This document shows, piece after piece, positions 1-6,736 of a stretch of 8,355 nt of DNA. This stretch comes from an uncultured Verrucomicrobiota bacterium. Its GTDB lineage: Bacteria; Verrucomicrobiota; Verrucomicrobiia; Chthoniobacterales; SZAS-18. Location: positions 1 through 8,355 of the forward strand of contig CALMVM010000642.1 in the NCBI GenBank assembly GCA_937873255.1. The letters run 5' to 3'. Numbering within the stretch: the first letter of the stretch is position 1; each line of letters starts with the position of its first letter. The notes under the pieces were generated by a model, which was not told where the DNA came from, made no database searches, and saw only the letters and a program-made list of their open reading frames with translations. Position numbers and translations under genes: made by a program.

Positions 1-4
1 CCCG

Positions 5-907
5 ATGAGAATCCGCCGCCAGTCCGCCGCCTTCACGCTCGTCGAAGCGATGTTCTCCACAACCATCGCCGGCGTGCTCGGGGGGATCATTTACCTCGTC
101 GGCGCGGAATCGCTGACCTCCTTCGCGCGCAACGTTTCCATCAACCGCACCTACACCGATGCGCGCATGACCCTCGACCGCATCGCCCAGACGGTCGGTT
201 CGGCCGGGCACACCCCGGTGCTCATCGACACCAACGGCGCGACGACGACCGCCAGCCCCGCCGCCGGCATCCGGTTCTACCGCGCCAATCCGCAATCGAG
301 CTACAAGATCACCGTCGGCGCGACCGGGCCGATCAGCGCGAACAAGAGCATCACGGTTGCGTTGGCGACCGGCCAGATCGCGCCGCTGGTGAAGGACCTG
401 GCGACCATCCCCACCCTCGGCTACCAGGGAACGATCAGCAGCGTCGTCACCAGCGGCTCGTCCTGTGTGCTGACCTTCGTCAACACCATGACGGCCGACT
501 GTTCGCCGGCTCCGACCGCCGTCGTCGACCTCACCAACCCGCAGTTGTACATCCAGACCTTCACCCAGGTCTCCTACGTGGTCGTCGGCAACCAGTTGCG
601 CTACTACCCGCAGGCCAAGAGCGTGTCCGTCGATGGCGCGACGGCCTTCAACAACACCGCGAATTACCAGGTGCTCGTCAATCTCGTGTCGACCGCCTAC
701 AACAGCGCCGGCGCGGCGGCCTCCCCACTGACGCCCTTTTCCATCGTCAATTCGCCGACCGTCCAGGTGCAGCTATACGCGGAAAACCCGGACTACAACA
801 ATCGCACCACCGCGCGCTCGGCCGCGGTCGGTTCGGCGAACACCTACACGTTCATGCAGTGCTCGCTCGGCGCGCGCTCCCCGGTCGCGCTGCGCAGCCC
901 GTACTAG
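5..907 (+). CDS. Prepilin-type N-terminal cleavage/methylation domain protein (minor pseudopilin, PilW-like)
   Basis: Probable minor pilin or pseudopilin, inserted in the inner membrane and processed by a prepilin peptidase before assembly into a type IV pilus or secretion pseudopilus. The sequence shows a short basic leader (residues 1-9, three Arg), then the class III signal FTLVEA at 10-15 with the conserved Glu at mature position +5, followed by a hydrophobic helix to about residue 33. The rest (about 34-300) is a Ser/Thr/Ala/Val-rich region likely to be a beta-rich globular head. Cys154 and Cys166 are close enough to form a disulfide loop; Cys286 is unpaired. The ATG at 5 fits because it gives a normal short leader, but only four bases precede it in the window, so an upstream start cannot be excluded. 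It lies 28 bases ahead of the PilX-like gene. The residue before the cleavage site is Ala rather than the usual Gly. PilW-like is a guess from size and from its place before a PilX-like gene. Confidence 0.82.
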   Translation: MRIRRQSAAFTLVEAMFSTTIAGVLGGIIYLVGAESLTSFARNVSINRTYTDARMTLDRIAQTVGSAGHTPVLIDTNGATTTASPAAGIRFYRANPQSSYKITVGATGPISANKSITVALATGQIAPLVKDLATIPTLGYQGTISSVVTSGSSCVLTFVNTMTADCSPAPTAVVDLTNPQLYIQTFTQVSYVVVGNQLRYYPQAKSVSVDGATAFNNTANYQVLVNLVSTAYNSAGAAASPLTPFSIVNSPTVQVQLYAENPDYNNRTTARSAAVGSANTYTFMQCSLGARSPVALRSPY

Positions 908-935
908 GAACCGCCGCCTTTCTCCATCGCCTCCC

Positions 936-2975
936 ATGCCCTCGCATTCGCTCTCTCCCATCGCCCTCCGGCCGCCGGGCCGACCCGAGCACGGCAGCAC
1001 CCTGCCGGCCACGATGATGGTCGTCGCCGTGATCCTGGCCTTCCTTTCCGCCGCCGCGCTGCTGACCAGTCAGGACGGTCGTTTCGCCGTGCGACAGCAG
1101 GGCAACACGGACGCCCTGACCGCCGCCGACGCCGCCCTGGAATACGCCTACGGCCAGTGGAAAACCAGCGTCGCCGCGACCATCCACGGCAACAAGGCCG
1201 CCGTCCCGCCCGCGAGCACCTGGGCGCCGGACACGCTGTTGACCAAGTTCAATGCGAGTTACGCGAACACGGGCGCGTTCGCGGCCAACACCGGCATCGT
1301 CATCCCGAGCGGCAAGCTGTTCATCCGCTCCACCGACCGGAACGGCCAGCCGCTGATGTCCGGCAACACGGACGTTTCCGCCTCTGCCGCCCCGGTGTAC
1401 GCCGACACCAGCAACGTCCCCGGCTACCCCGGCTGGAGCGGCAAGACGTACAACTACGTGGCGAGCGTCACCGTGACCAATCCCAACCACGCCGGCCGCT
1501 CGGGCAGCGACAGCGCCATCACGGTCAACCGGTACTTCCAGGTCACGACGGTGCCGCTTTTCCAGGCCGCCATTTTCTACGAGAACGACCTGGAAATCCA
1601 TCCCGGTGCGAAGATGGTCGTCACGGGCCTGGTCCATTCCAACGCCAGCGTCTATGCGCTCGGCTTCCTGGCGAACGTGCAGTTCATGAACAACGTGTCG
1701 TACGTCGGCACCTACCAGGAATCCAGCAACCCGTCCGTGCGCTACGGCTGGGACGGCTCGAACAGCTCGGCCAGCGCCACCCCCGAAATCTACAACGCCT
1801 ACTACGGCGGTTTCCCCGATTACTGGGCCGACGGCAAGCCCTCTTCCACGAGCACCACCCGCGCCAGCCAGATCAATCAAGTCAGCTACATCGATCCGTT
1901 CGGCGGTGCCTCGCAAAACAACAACGGCCTGCACGACATCGTCGAGGTCCCCCCGAGCACGAATACCTCCGACCAGATCGCCTACAACAACGCCTCCCTG
2001 CGCATCATCATCGACAGCTCGCAGACCACCGACGCCGCGCGCTACCAGATCTTCGACGGCAGCAACAACGCGCTCACCGGCGTGGACCGCACGAACGTCC
2101 TCGCCGCCCTGAAGGCCACCGCGCCAACGACCTTCACCGACCTGCGCGAAGCGGCCACGGTGACGGCCACTTCCGTTGACATGGCGAAGCTCGCCTACGC
2201 TACCGTGCCCACCACAACTCTGAACACCGGCGCGGAATTCGGCGCGCAGACGTTCCCGACCGGAACCAATTCCGACGGCACGGCGTACGGCACGACCGCC
2301 GGCGGCACGACCTTCCAGAAGAATTTCTCGGGCACGGTCTACATCCACGATGTCGGCGCGACGACCAGCTCGACGCGCAAGGCCATCAGCCTCGTCAACG
2401 GCCGCAAGCTCGGCCAGGATGTCAGCATCGCCACCGACAACGGGCTGTACATCCAGGGCGACTACAATACAGGCGGCAACCAGGCCAGCGACGTGCCCAC
2501 CAACGGCACCGGCACCAACCCGCAGGTCACCGGTTACAACCGGCATTCTTCCGCCGTCATGGCCGATGCGGTGACGGTGCTGTCCAACAGTTGGTCGGAT
2601 AATAACTCCGGCAGCTCCCTGTCCTCGCGGACGGCCACCGCCACCACCATCAACACCGCCATCCTCGCCGGCGACGTGCCCTCCAACGCCGGGGGCGACG
2701 GCATCGCTTCCGGCGGCGCACACAATTTCCCCCGCTCCCTGGAGAATTGGGGCCCGCCCAGCAACAGCTCGACCTACGTCAACTTCACCTACACCGGCTC
2801 GCTGGTGGAAGCGTTCCGTAGCGAGAAGTTTACCGGGAGCTGGCAGACCAATAACGTCTACAAATGGCCCAACCGCCTGTGGAGCTTCGACACGAATTTC
2901 CTGATGAAGCAGCCGCCCGGCGTGCCGACCGGCATCCAGTTCTCCCGCGGCCGTTACGAGCGCGCGATCAACTGA
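936..2975 (+). CDS. Large PilX-like pilus assembly protein
   Basis: Probable exported pilus- or pseudopilus-associated protein of 679 residues. Residues 1-20 form a leader ending in Gly20. They are followed by STLPATMM and a hydrophobic helix to about residue 43, the layout of the PilX/GspK N-terminus, which also lacks the Glu+5 of major pilins. Just after the helix, NTDALTAADAALEYAYGQW (57-75) matches the PilX-type pattern in which Ala-Ala-x-x-Ala-Leu-Glu lies on the extended helix. The long remainder is rich in Asn, Ser, Thr, Gly and Ala and contains no cysteine. Blocks that I recall from PilX-like proteins of Verrucomicrobiota, Planctomycetes and similar groups are a GLVHSNASVY segment (231-240), GLYIQGDYN (503-511), AVMADAVTVLSNSW (540-553), INTAILAGDVP (572-582), HNFPRSLENW (596-605) and PNRLWSFD (645-652). 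The ATG at 936 gives the expected leader length. The neighbour upstream is another pseudopilin, which supports a shared minor-pilin operon. The passenger's function (adhesion, tip structure) is not visible from sequence. Confidence 0.8.
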   Translation: MPSHSLSPIALRPPGRPEHGSTLPATMMVVAVILAFLSAAALLTSQDGRFAVRQQGNTDALTAADAALEYAYGQWKTSVAATIHGNKAAVPPASTWAPDTLLTKFNASYANTGAFAANTGIVIPSGKLFIRSTDRNGQPLMSGNTDVSASAAPVYADTSNVPGYPGWSGKTYNYVASVTVTNPNHAGRSGSDSAITVNRYFQVTTVPLFQAAIFYENDLEIHPGAKMVVTGLVHSNASVYALGFLANVQFMNNVSYVGTYQESSNPSVRYGWDGSNSSASATPEIYNAYYGGFPDYWADGKPSSTSTTRASQINQVSYIDPFGGASQNNNGLHDIVEVPPSTNTSDQIAYNNASLRIIIDSSQTTDAARYQIFDGSNNALTGVDRTNVLAALKATAPTTFTDLREAATVTATSVDMAKLAYATVPTTTLNTGAEFGAQTFPTGTNSDGTAYGTTAGGTTFQKNFSGTVYIHDVGATTSSTRKAISLVNGRKLGQDVSIATDNGLYIQGDYNTGGNQASDVPTNGTGTNPQVTGYNRHSSAVMADAVTVLSNSWSDNNSGSSLSSRTATATTINTAILAGDVPSNAGGDGIASGGAHNFPRSLENWGPPSNSSTYVNFTYTGSLVEAFRSEKFTGSWQTNNVYKWPNRLWSFDTNFLMKQPPGVPTGIQFSRGRYERAIN

Positions 2976-2996
2976 TCTCCCCTCCATCCTCTCCCG

Positions 2997-3629
2997 ATGA
3001 AAAACCGTATCGCCGCTGCCTTGGCGCTGGCGCTGTTGGGATCGGCCATCCCGGCGCCCGCAAACATCAATTTCACCCTCGCCACCAAGCACGGTTCACC
3101 GGAATCTCCCGACCCCGAGAACCGGTACATCACCGACGGCGAAAATCACATTTACCTGCGAATCCCGAGGGATTGGAAGGCGACGAGCAGCGCGGAGCGA
3201 TTGGAGTTTATGCCGCCGCAAACGGGCAGCCACGTGCAGATCAGCCAGGTGCCCGGTGTGCAGGCGCTGCCGTTGGACCCGGCGGGTCTCGCCGCCCTGC
3301 GGAAGGACGCGCAGGCGCGATTGCCCGAAGGCGCGAAAAACATCCACGCCGCCGGCGAGGAAAACGATCTGCTGCCGGTGTTCGGCTGGAAGAGTTTCGA
3401 GGTGACGTTCGAGTACGAGTTCTACGGCCAGCAGATGCGCCGCAGCATGCTGTACGTGAACATGATCCCCGGCCGGGTCGTGCAGGTGAGCGTGACGGCG
3501 GTGGCAGCGGATTTTGAGAACGTCCACGAGAAGTTGCGCAAGCTGATGTTCGGCTGGTTCGAGCCGAACCGCGACCTCCCGCCCGAACAGGCCCGCCAAT
3601 ACGAGGCAGGCGAGATCAGAGGAAGTTAA
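2997..3629 (+). CDS. Secreted protein of unknown function
   Basis: I do not recognise a named family. The 210-residue product starts with a clear Sec signal peptide: MKNR, a hydrophobic Ala/Leu core, and an APA motif at 20-22, so cleavage is likely before Asn23. The mature protein of about 188 residues has no cysteine and no further membrane segment. The order of elements is suggestive. There is an early IYLRIPRDWK segment (52-61), a central helix rich in Leu/Ala/Lys, a strand with FEVTFEYEFYGQQMRR (133-148), then GRVVQVSVTAV and a final helix before FGWFEP. That arrangement resembles the PsbP/DcrB/Mog1-like fold, but this is an impression from motif order, not a detected homology. It follows the PilX-like gene by 21 bases on the same strand, so it may share its transcript. 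It ends 12 bases from the convergent barrel gene. A role with the pilus proteins is possible but only positional. Confidence 0.8.
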   Translation: MKNRIAAALALALLGSAIPAPANINFTLATKHGSPESPDPENRYITDGENHIYLRIPRDWKATSSAERLEFMPPQTGSHVQISQVPGVQALPLDPAGLAALRKDAQARLPEGAKNIHAAGEENDLLPVFGWKSFEVTFEYEFYGQQMRRSMLYVNMIPGRVVQVSVTAVAADFENVHEKLRKLMFGWFEPNRDLPPEQARQYEAGEIRGS

Positions 3630-3641
3630 TTCTGCACTTTC

Positions 3642-4523
3642 TCAGTAGCGCACCGACAACCCAACAAAGGGTTGGTAGTCCGGAGCGGCGCGCGTCACGC
3701 CGAAGTTGCACCCGCAATCGACCTCCGCGTTTTTGCCGATGTAGTAAATCAACCCGGCATCCACCTCGCCGTCCACCTCGCTGTCCGACCCACGGTTCAC
3801 ACGGCTGTACCATTCGGCGTAGACCGTGAATTTCTTGTCCAGAAAATTGTAGCCGAGATAGGCGATGTTGGTGAAGGCCGCCTCGTAACGCGTGTCGGCG
3901 TCATTGCGCACCGCGTCGAACTCCGTCTGGAGTCCGAGCTGGAAATTGGCGGGCAGGGTGATGCTGAGAGGCAACTCCACGCCGCCTTCCACGCGTTTGT
4001 TGCCGAAGTGAGCGGTGTTGGTCGGCAACTTCAGATAGGGCAGGATGCCGAAGGCGAACGTACCGCCCTCGTTGCCGAAAAGGTTGTATTTGAATAGCAA
4101 CGTCAGGTCGCCGAAACCGGACTGCGTGCTGACCGTGCGCGCGTCGCGGTCGCGGGTGCGCAGGTTGATGTAGCCCTCGTAGAGAACGTCGAGTTCGGTG
4201 CGTTTCGTGAGGCCGATGCGCAGATCGAAAGGCGCGGCATTCCACTGGTCGATGTCTACACGCGCGCGCTCGGGGTTGTGCCGGTCGTAGACATAGTTGG
4301 CGAGGTCCATTTCCAACTGGACGTGCCCCGCGTCCACCGTCACCGGTCCCGTGAACTGGCTCGGCCGGTCGGGGCTGAACTCGCGCTGCTGATCGTTCGG
4401 CACCGGGTCGAACAACGTGTAGCGGTCCTTGTCCGGCGTGGAGGCCGGCGGCAGCGTGTCGCCTGCAAAAACACCGGTCGCCGCCGCGAGCCACCCGACC
4501 GCCGCGACCGTGCGCAGAAACAT
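3642..4523 (-). CDS. Outer-membrane beta-barrel protein, MetA-pathway/transporter-like family
   Basis: Predicted outer-membrane protein of 293 residues. A signal peptide (MFLRTVAAVG start, hydrophobic core, cleavage probably after Ala20) is followed by PDRPSQFTGPVTVDAGHVQLE (51-71), LRIGLTKRTELDVLYEGY (101-118), GFGDLTLLFKYNLFG (136-150) and alternating amphipathic strands. The chain ends in VGLSVRY, with a C-terminal aromatic residue typical of barrels. These segments match my memory of the Pfam group named Phenol_MetA_deg, often annotated simply as transporter; the substrate is unknown. The ATG at 4523 lies two bases after the fabI stop. A GTG at 4529, in frame and overlapping that stop, would add two residues (fMet-Lys) and is a real alternative. 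Either way translation is probably coupled to fabI. Cys270 and Cys272 form a CGC pair near the end. The reading frame stays open far upstream through fabI, but the signal peptide fixes the true N-terminus. Confidence 0.78.
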   Translation of the reverse strand: MFLRTVAAVGWLAAATGVFAGDTLPPASTPDKDRYTLFDPVPNDQQREFSPDRPSQFTGPVTVDAGHVQLEMDLANYVYDRHNPERARVDIDQWNAAPFDLRIGLTKRTELDVLYEGYINLRTRDRDARTVSTQSGFGDLTLLFKYNLFGNEGGTFAFGILPYLKLPTNTAHFGNKRVEGGVELPLSITLPANFQLGLQTEFDAVRNDADTRYEAAFTNIAYLGYNFLDKKFTVYAEWYSRVNRGSDSEVDGEVDAGLIYYIGKNAEVDCGCNFGVTRAAPDYQPFVGLSVRY

Positions 4524-4525
4524 CT

Positions 4526-5302
4526 TCACATGCCGATGATCTCGTAGCCGCCGTCTACGTAGAGCGTTTGTCCCGTGATGGATGCCGCGCCGTCGCTGGC
4601 GAGGAACACGCCCATCGCACCGAGTTCTTCCGTCGTGCAGGAACGACCCAGCGGCGCACGCTCGGTGTAGTGTTTCATCATCTGGTTGAACCCGGCGATC
4701 CCGCGTGCCGCGAGGGTGTTGACCGGACCGGCGCTGATGCAGTTCACCCGGATTTTTTTCTTGCCCAAGTCGTACGCCAGATAACGCGTTGAGGCTTCCA
4801 GGCTGGCCTTCGCCACACCCATGACGTTGTAGCGCGGAATGACCTTTGCCGCCCCGTAATACGACATGGCGATGATGCTGCCGCCCTGCGTCATGAGCGG
4901 CTCGGCTTCGCGCGCGAGCGCCACGAGCGAGTACGCGCTGATGTCGTGCGCGATGCGGAACGCCTCGCGAGAGGTCGTCACGAACTGATCTTCCAACGCC
5001 TCCTTCGGTGCGAACGCCACCGAGTGCAGCACGAAATCCACGCGGTCGGTGTGGTTGCGCACGCTTTTGAAAAATTCCGTGATCTCCTCGTCGCGGCTCA
5101 CGTCGCACGGGTAAAAGGGCACGTCCTGGCCGAGTTCACCCGTCAGTTCCTCGACGTTGTCCTTGATGCGTTCGCCCTGGTAGCTGAAGATCAATTTCGC
5201 CCCGGCGGCAGCCCAGGCTTGGGCAATGCCCCAGGCGATGGAGCGTTTGTTGGCGACGCCGAAGACGAGGCCGGTCTTGCCGGCGAGGGTTCCAGTGGAC
5301 AT
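4526..5302 (-). CDS. fabI: Enoyl-[acyl-carrier-protein] reductase (NADH), FabI
   Basis: Catalyses the last reductive step of each type II fatty-acid elongation round, reducing trans-2-enoyl-ACP to acyl-ACP in the cytoplasm. The 258-residue length is normal for FabI. The N-terminal nucleotide-binding segment GVANKRSIAWGIA (15-27) is the FabI version of the short-chain dehydrogenase glycine motif. The active-site pattern is complete: Tyr148, Tyr158 and Lys165 align with E. coli Tyr146, Tyr156 and Lys163, followed by ASLEA and ISAGPVNTLAARGI (189-202). The chain ends with TGQTLYVDGGYEI, as in the family. Ala96 sits where E. coli has Gly93 in the triclosan pocket; Ala is normal there in many FabI proteins such as that of S. 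aureus. The start ATG at 5302 gives the standard N-terminus and follows nth by 26 bases. The leader is pyrimidine-rich with no Shine-Dalgarno sequence. The barrel gene follows immediately. Confidence 0.97.
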   Translation of the reverse strand: MSTGTLAGKTGLVFGVANKRSIAWGIAQAWAAAGAKLIFSYQGERIKDNVEELTGELGQDVPFYPCDVSRDEEITEFFKSVRNHTDRVDFVLHSVAFAPKEALEDQFVTTSREAFRIAHDISAYSLVALAREAEPLMTQGGSIIAMSYYGAAKVIPRYNVMGVAKASLEASTRYLAYDLGKKKIRVNCISAGPVNTLAARGIAGFNQMMKHYTERAPLGRSCTTEELGAMGVFLASDGAASITGQTLYVDGGYEIIGM

Positions 5303-5328
5303 AGACAAAAAATAGGGAGGTGGAGGCT

Positions 5329-6036
5329 TCAGGGCAAATGCCTGCCGACCATCTTTCCCCCGTTCCCCGTCGCTGTCGAACGCTTCTTTTTCGCCGCTGG
5401 TCCGTGACGAAATGCCGTTGGGCAAAGGTCTTTCAACTCGCAGCCCACGCAGTCCGGGTTGATCGCTGTGCAACGCGCCCGGCCGTGCGCGATGAGCCAA
5501 TGGCTCCAGATCGTCCAATGCTCGCGCGGGACGATTTTCTTGAGATCGTGCTCGATCTTCTCGGGATCGGCGTGCGTGGTCAACTTCAGCCGTTGAGACA
5601 ACCGGCCGACGTGCGTATCGACGACGATGCCGAAGTTGACGTTGAACGCATTGCCGAGCACGACGTTGGCCGTTTTGCGTCCGACGCCCGCGAGCGCGGT
5701 CAGCGCGTCCATCTCGCGCGGCACCTCGCCGCCGTGGCGCGCGACGAGATCGGCAGCCATCGCGCGGATGTTGCGCGCCTTGCCCCGGTAGAAATTGGTG
5801 GTGCGGATGAGGGTTTCGAGTTCGTCCGGAGCGATGTTCGCGTAGTCGGCGGCCGACCGGCAGCGGGAGAACAACGGAGCGGTCACCATGTTCACGCGCT
5901 TGTCGGTGGTCTGCGCGGAGAGGATCGTGGCGACGAGGAGTTCGAGCGCGTTGGCGAAGTTCAGCTCGCAACGCGCGTCCGGATAGAGCGCGGGCAGGCG
6001 GCGGACGAGTTCGGCGGCGCGTTCGGGACGGGTCAT
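5329..6036 (-). CDS. nth: Endonuclease III (DNA glycosylase/AP lyase)
   Basis: Base-excision repair enzyme that removes oxidised pyrimidines and cleaves the resulting abasic site. The helix-hairpin-helix with catalytic lysine is clear: AGVGRKTANVVLGNAF, with Lys121 matching E. coli Lys120, and the catalytic Asp140 in VVDTHVGRLSQRL. The iron-sulfur cluster ligands are all present as Cys189-x6-Cys196-x2-Cys199-x5-Cys205. The N-terminal LLVATILSAQTTDKRVN (33-49) is also typical. I chose the ATG at 6036 because MTRPERAAELV aligns with the E. coli start; an in-frame start at 6087 would add 17 residues and overlap the toxin gene by 32 bases. From 6036 the protein is 235 residues. About 30 of these follow the last cluster cysteine, including AAKKKRS, which is longer than the E. 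coli tail. The gap to the upstream toxin gene is 19 bases and to fabI 26 bases, so co-transcription is likely. Confidence 0.96.
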   Translation of the reverse strand: MTRPERAAELVRRLPALYPDARCELNFANALELLVATILSAQTTDKRVNMVTAPLFSRCRSAADYANIAPDELETLIRTTNFYRGKARNIRAMAADLVARHGGEVPREMDALTALAGVGRKTANVVLGNAFNVNFGIVVDTHVGRLSQRLKLTTHADPEKIEHDLKKIVPREHWTIWSHWLIAHGRARCTAINPDCVGCELKDLCPTAFRHGPAAKKKRSTATGNGGKMVGRHLP

Positions 6037-6055
6037 TGTCGGTCGATTGTTTCGA

Positions 6056-6466
6056 TCAAAGCAGCGGCACGAACCCTGCCTCGGCAAAATGTCGGTCCGT
6101 CGTCACCGCCTCCGAGATGCCCCGCTGCGTCATAATCACGAAACTGGCGCAATCCACGAAAGAATAGGCGTGGTCAAGGTGTTGCCTGAGAAACGCCTTT
6201 GTCCGGCTCATGGGAACCTCATCGGAAGACACCACGGTAAGCGCCCGCCAATTTTCGGTATAATCGAGGAAGCGAGACACGAGGTGACTTTTGCGGCGGG
6301 CGATCAACAGCGTGCAGCACTCGCCAATCATCCAATCGCTCGTCACGTTACGACACCTTTCCGCCGACGCGCGCGCTGCCACTTCGCGAACAGCGCGGTG
6401 AGCAGGATCGTCGGAATTGAGCAGTGCAAAAAACGCGCTGGTGTCCCAGAAGAATTCAACCGCCAT
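6056..6466 (-). CDS. vapC: PIN-domain toxin of a type II toxin-antitoxin pair (VapC-like RNase)
   Basis: Probable Mg2+-dependent ribonuclease toxin. The 136-residue size fits a single PIN domain, and the four acidic positions are visible: Asp8 in FFWDTSAFFALLNSDD, Glu49 in WMIGECC, Asp105 in YSFVDCASFVIM and Asp124 in TTDRHF. The final segment, AVTTDRHFAEAGFVPLL, is typical of the VapC C-terminus. The ATG at 6466 overlaps the end of the antitoxin gene by 11 bases and places Asp8 at the usual distance from the N-terminus; a GTG at 6475 would add three residues. The overlap suggests coupled translation. Chain order, with antitoxin first, is normal for such pairs. By eye this stretch is less GC-rich than its neighbours, consistent with later acquisition. 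The RNA target cannot be told from sequence. Confidence 0.88.
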   Translation of the reverse strand: MAVEFFWDTSAFFALLNSDDPAHRAVREVAARASAERCRNVTSDWMIGECCTLLIARRKSHLVSRFLDYTENWRALTVVSSDEVPMSRTKAFLRQHLDHAYSFVDCASFVIMTQRGISEAVTTDRHFAEAGFVPLL

Positions 6467-6728
6467 AGATGGCACGATCGATCTCGGCGTTGGTCAGGCT
6501 GCCCATTGGTTCGGCATGGTCGGCCAACTCCACCAACGACGGGCCGCCCACATCCTCTTCGGAGCCGAAACGCTGGGCCAACACCGCCGGCACCTCGGCA
6601 CGCGCTTCAGGCGTCATGCGCGGCACCACCGGCTTCGGCTCGAAAATGACCTCCGTCGTCTCCGGCAGGTCCACCGCTTCGAGCGGGCGAAACACACCCC
6701 GCTCATAGATCGCGTGAATGACTTTCAT
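6456..6728 (-). CDS. Antitoxin, AF2212-like (DUF104) family
   Basis: Likely antitoxin to the PIN-domain protein encoded directly downstream. The 90-residue product opens with MKVIHAIYERGVFRPLEAVD and continues LPETTEVIFE, the core of the DUF104/AF2212-like family: a small beta-rich domain whose hallmark is an aYe-x-GvfrPLe-x-vdLpe pattern. After residue 30 the chain becomes Pro/Glu/Ala-rich and ends with LTNAEIDRAIYGG. An extended acidic tail ending in Ile/Leu-Tyr-Gly is common in VapB-type antitoxins and often wraps around the toxin, so residues 40-90 are the probable toxin-binding part. The ATG at 6728 is clear. No Shine-Dalgarno sequence precedes it. It lies 65 bases after the TPR gene; a short palindrome in that gap may be involved in control. 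Confidence 0.83.
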   Translation of the reverse strand: MKVIHAIYERGVFRPLEAVDLPETTEVIFEPKPVVPRMTPEARAEVPAVLAQRFGSEEDVGGPSLVELADHAEPMGSLTNAEIDRAIYGG

Positions 6729-6736
6729 GGCAACAC

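Noticed and set aside
1157..2179. 340-codon + strand open frame inside the PilX-like gene
   Set aside because: Arg/Gln/His-rich frame-shifted reading of the real gene, with no recognisable motif.
852..3092. Very long open frame (746 codons) on the minus strand, antisense to the PilX-like gene
   Set aside because: It has a Gly/Arg/Val-rich, low-complexity translation with no domain, and lies opposite a gene with clear pilin features. Long antisense open frames are expected in GC-rich DNA with biased third positions.
3657..3674. Inverted repeat CAACCC-AACAAA-GGGTTG near the convergent junction as a terminator
   Set aside because: It lies inside the coding end of the barrel gene, the stem is only six pairs, and no T tract follows on either strand.
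4524..5108. The barrel frame stays open upstream through fabI, suggesting a 488-residue protein
   Set aside because: The upstream part is an out-of-frame reading of fabI, and the internal start gives a proper signal peptide.
5303..5316. T-run before fabI as an intrinsic terminator or attenuator after nth
   Set aside because: No stable GC stem precedes the T-run on the minus strand, and fabI starts only a few bases later.
5303..5971. The fabI frame stays open more than 200 codons upstream, suggesting a fused N-terminal domain
   Set aside because: The extra translation is Arg-rich and is an out-of-frame reading of nth, which has all its catalytic and Fe-S residues. The 5302 start gives the standard FabI N-terminus.
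6037..6087. Longer endonuclease III starting at 6087
   Set aside because: The extra 17 residues do not align with the family N-terminus and would overlap the toxin gene; the ATG at 6036 matches the E. coli start.
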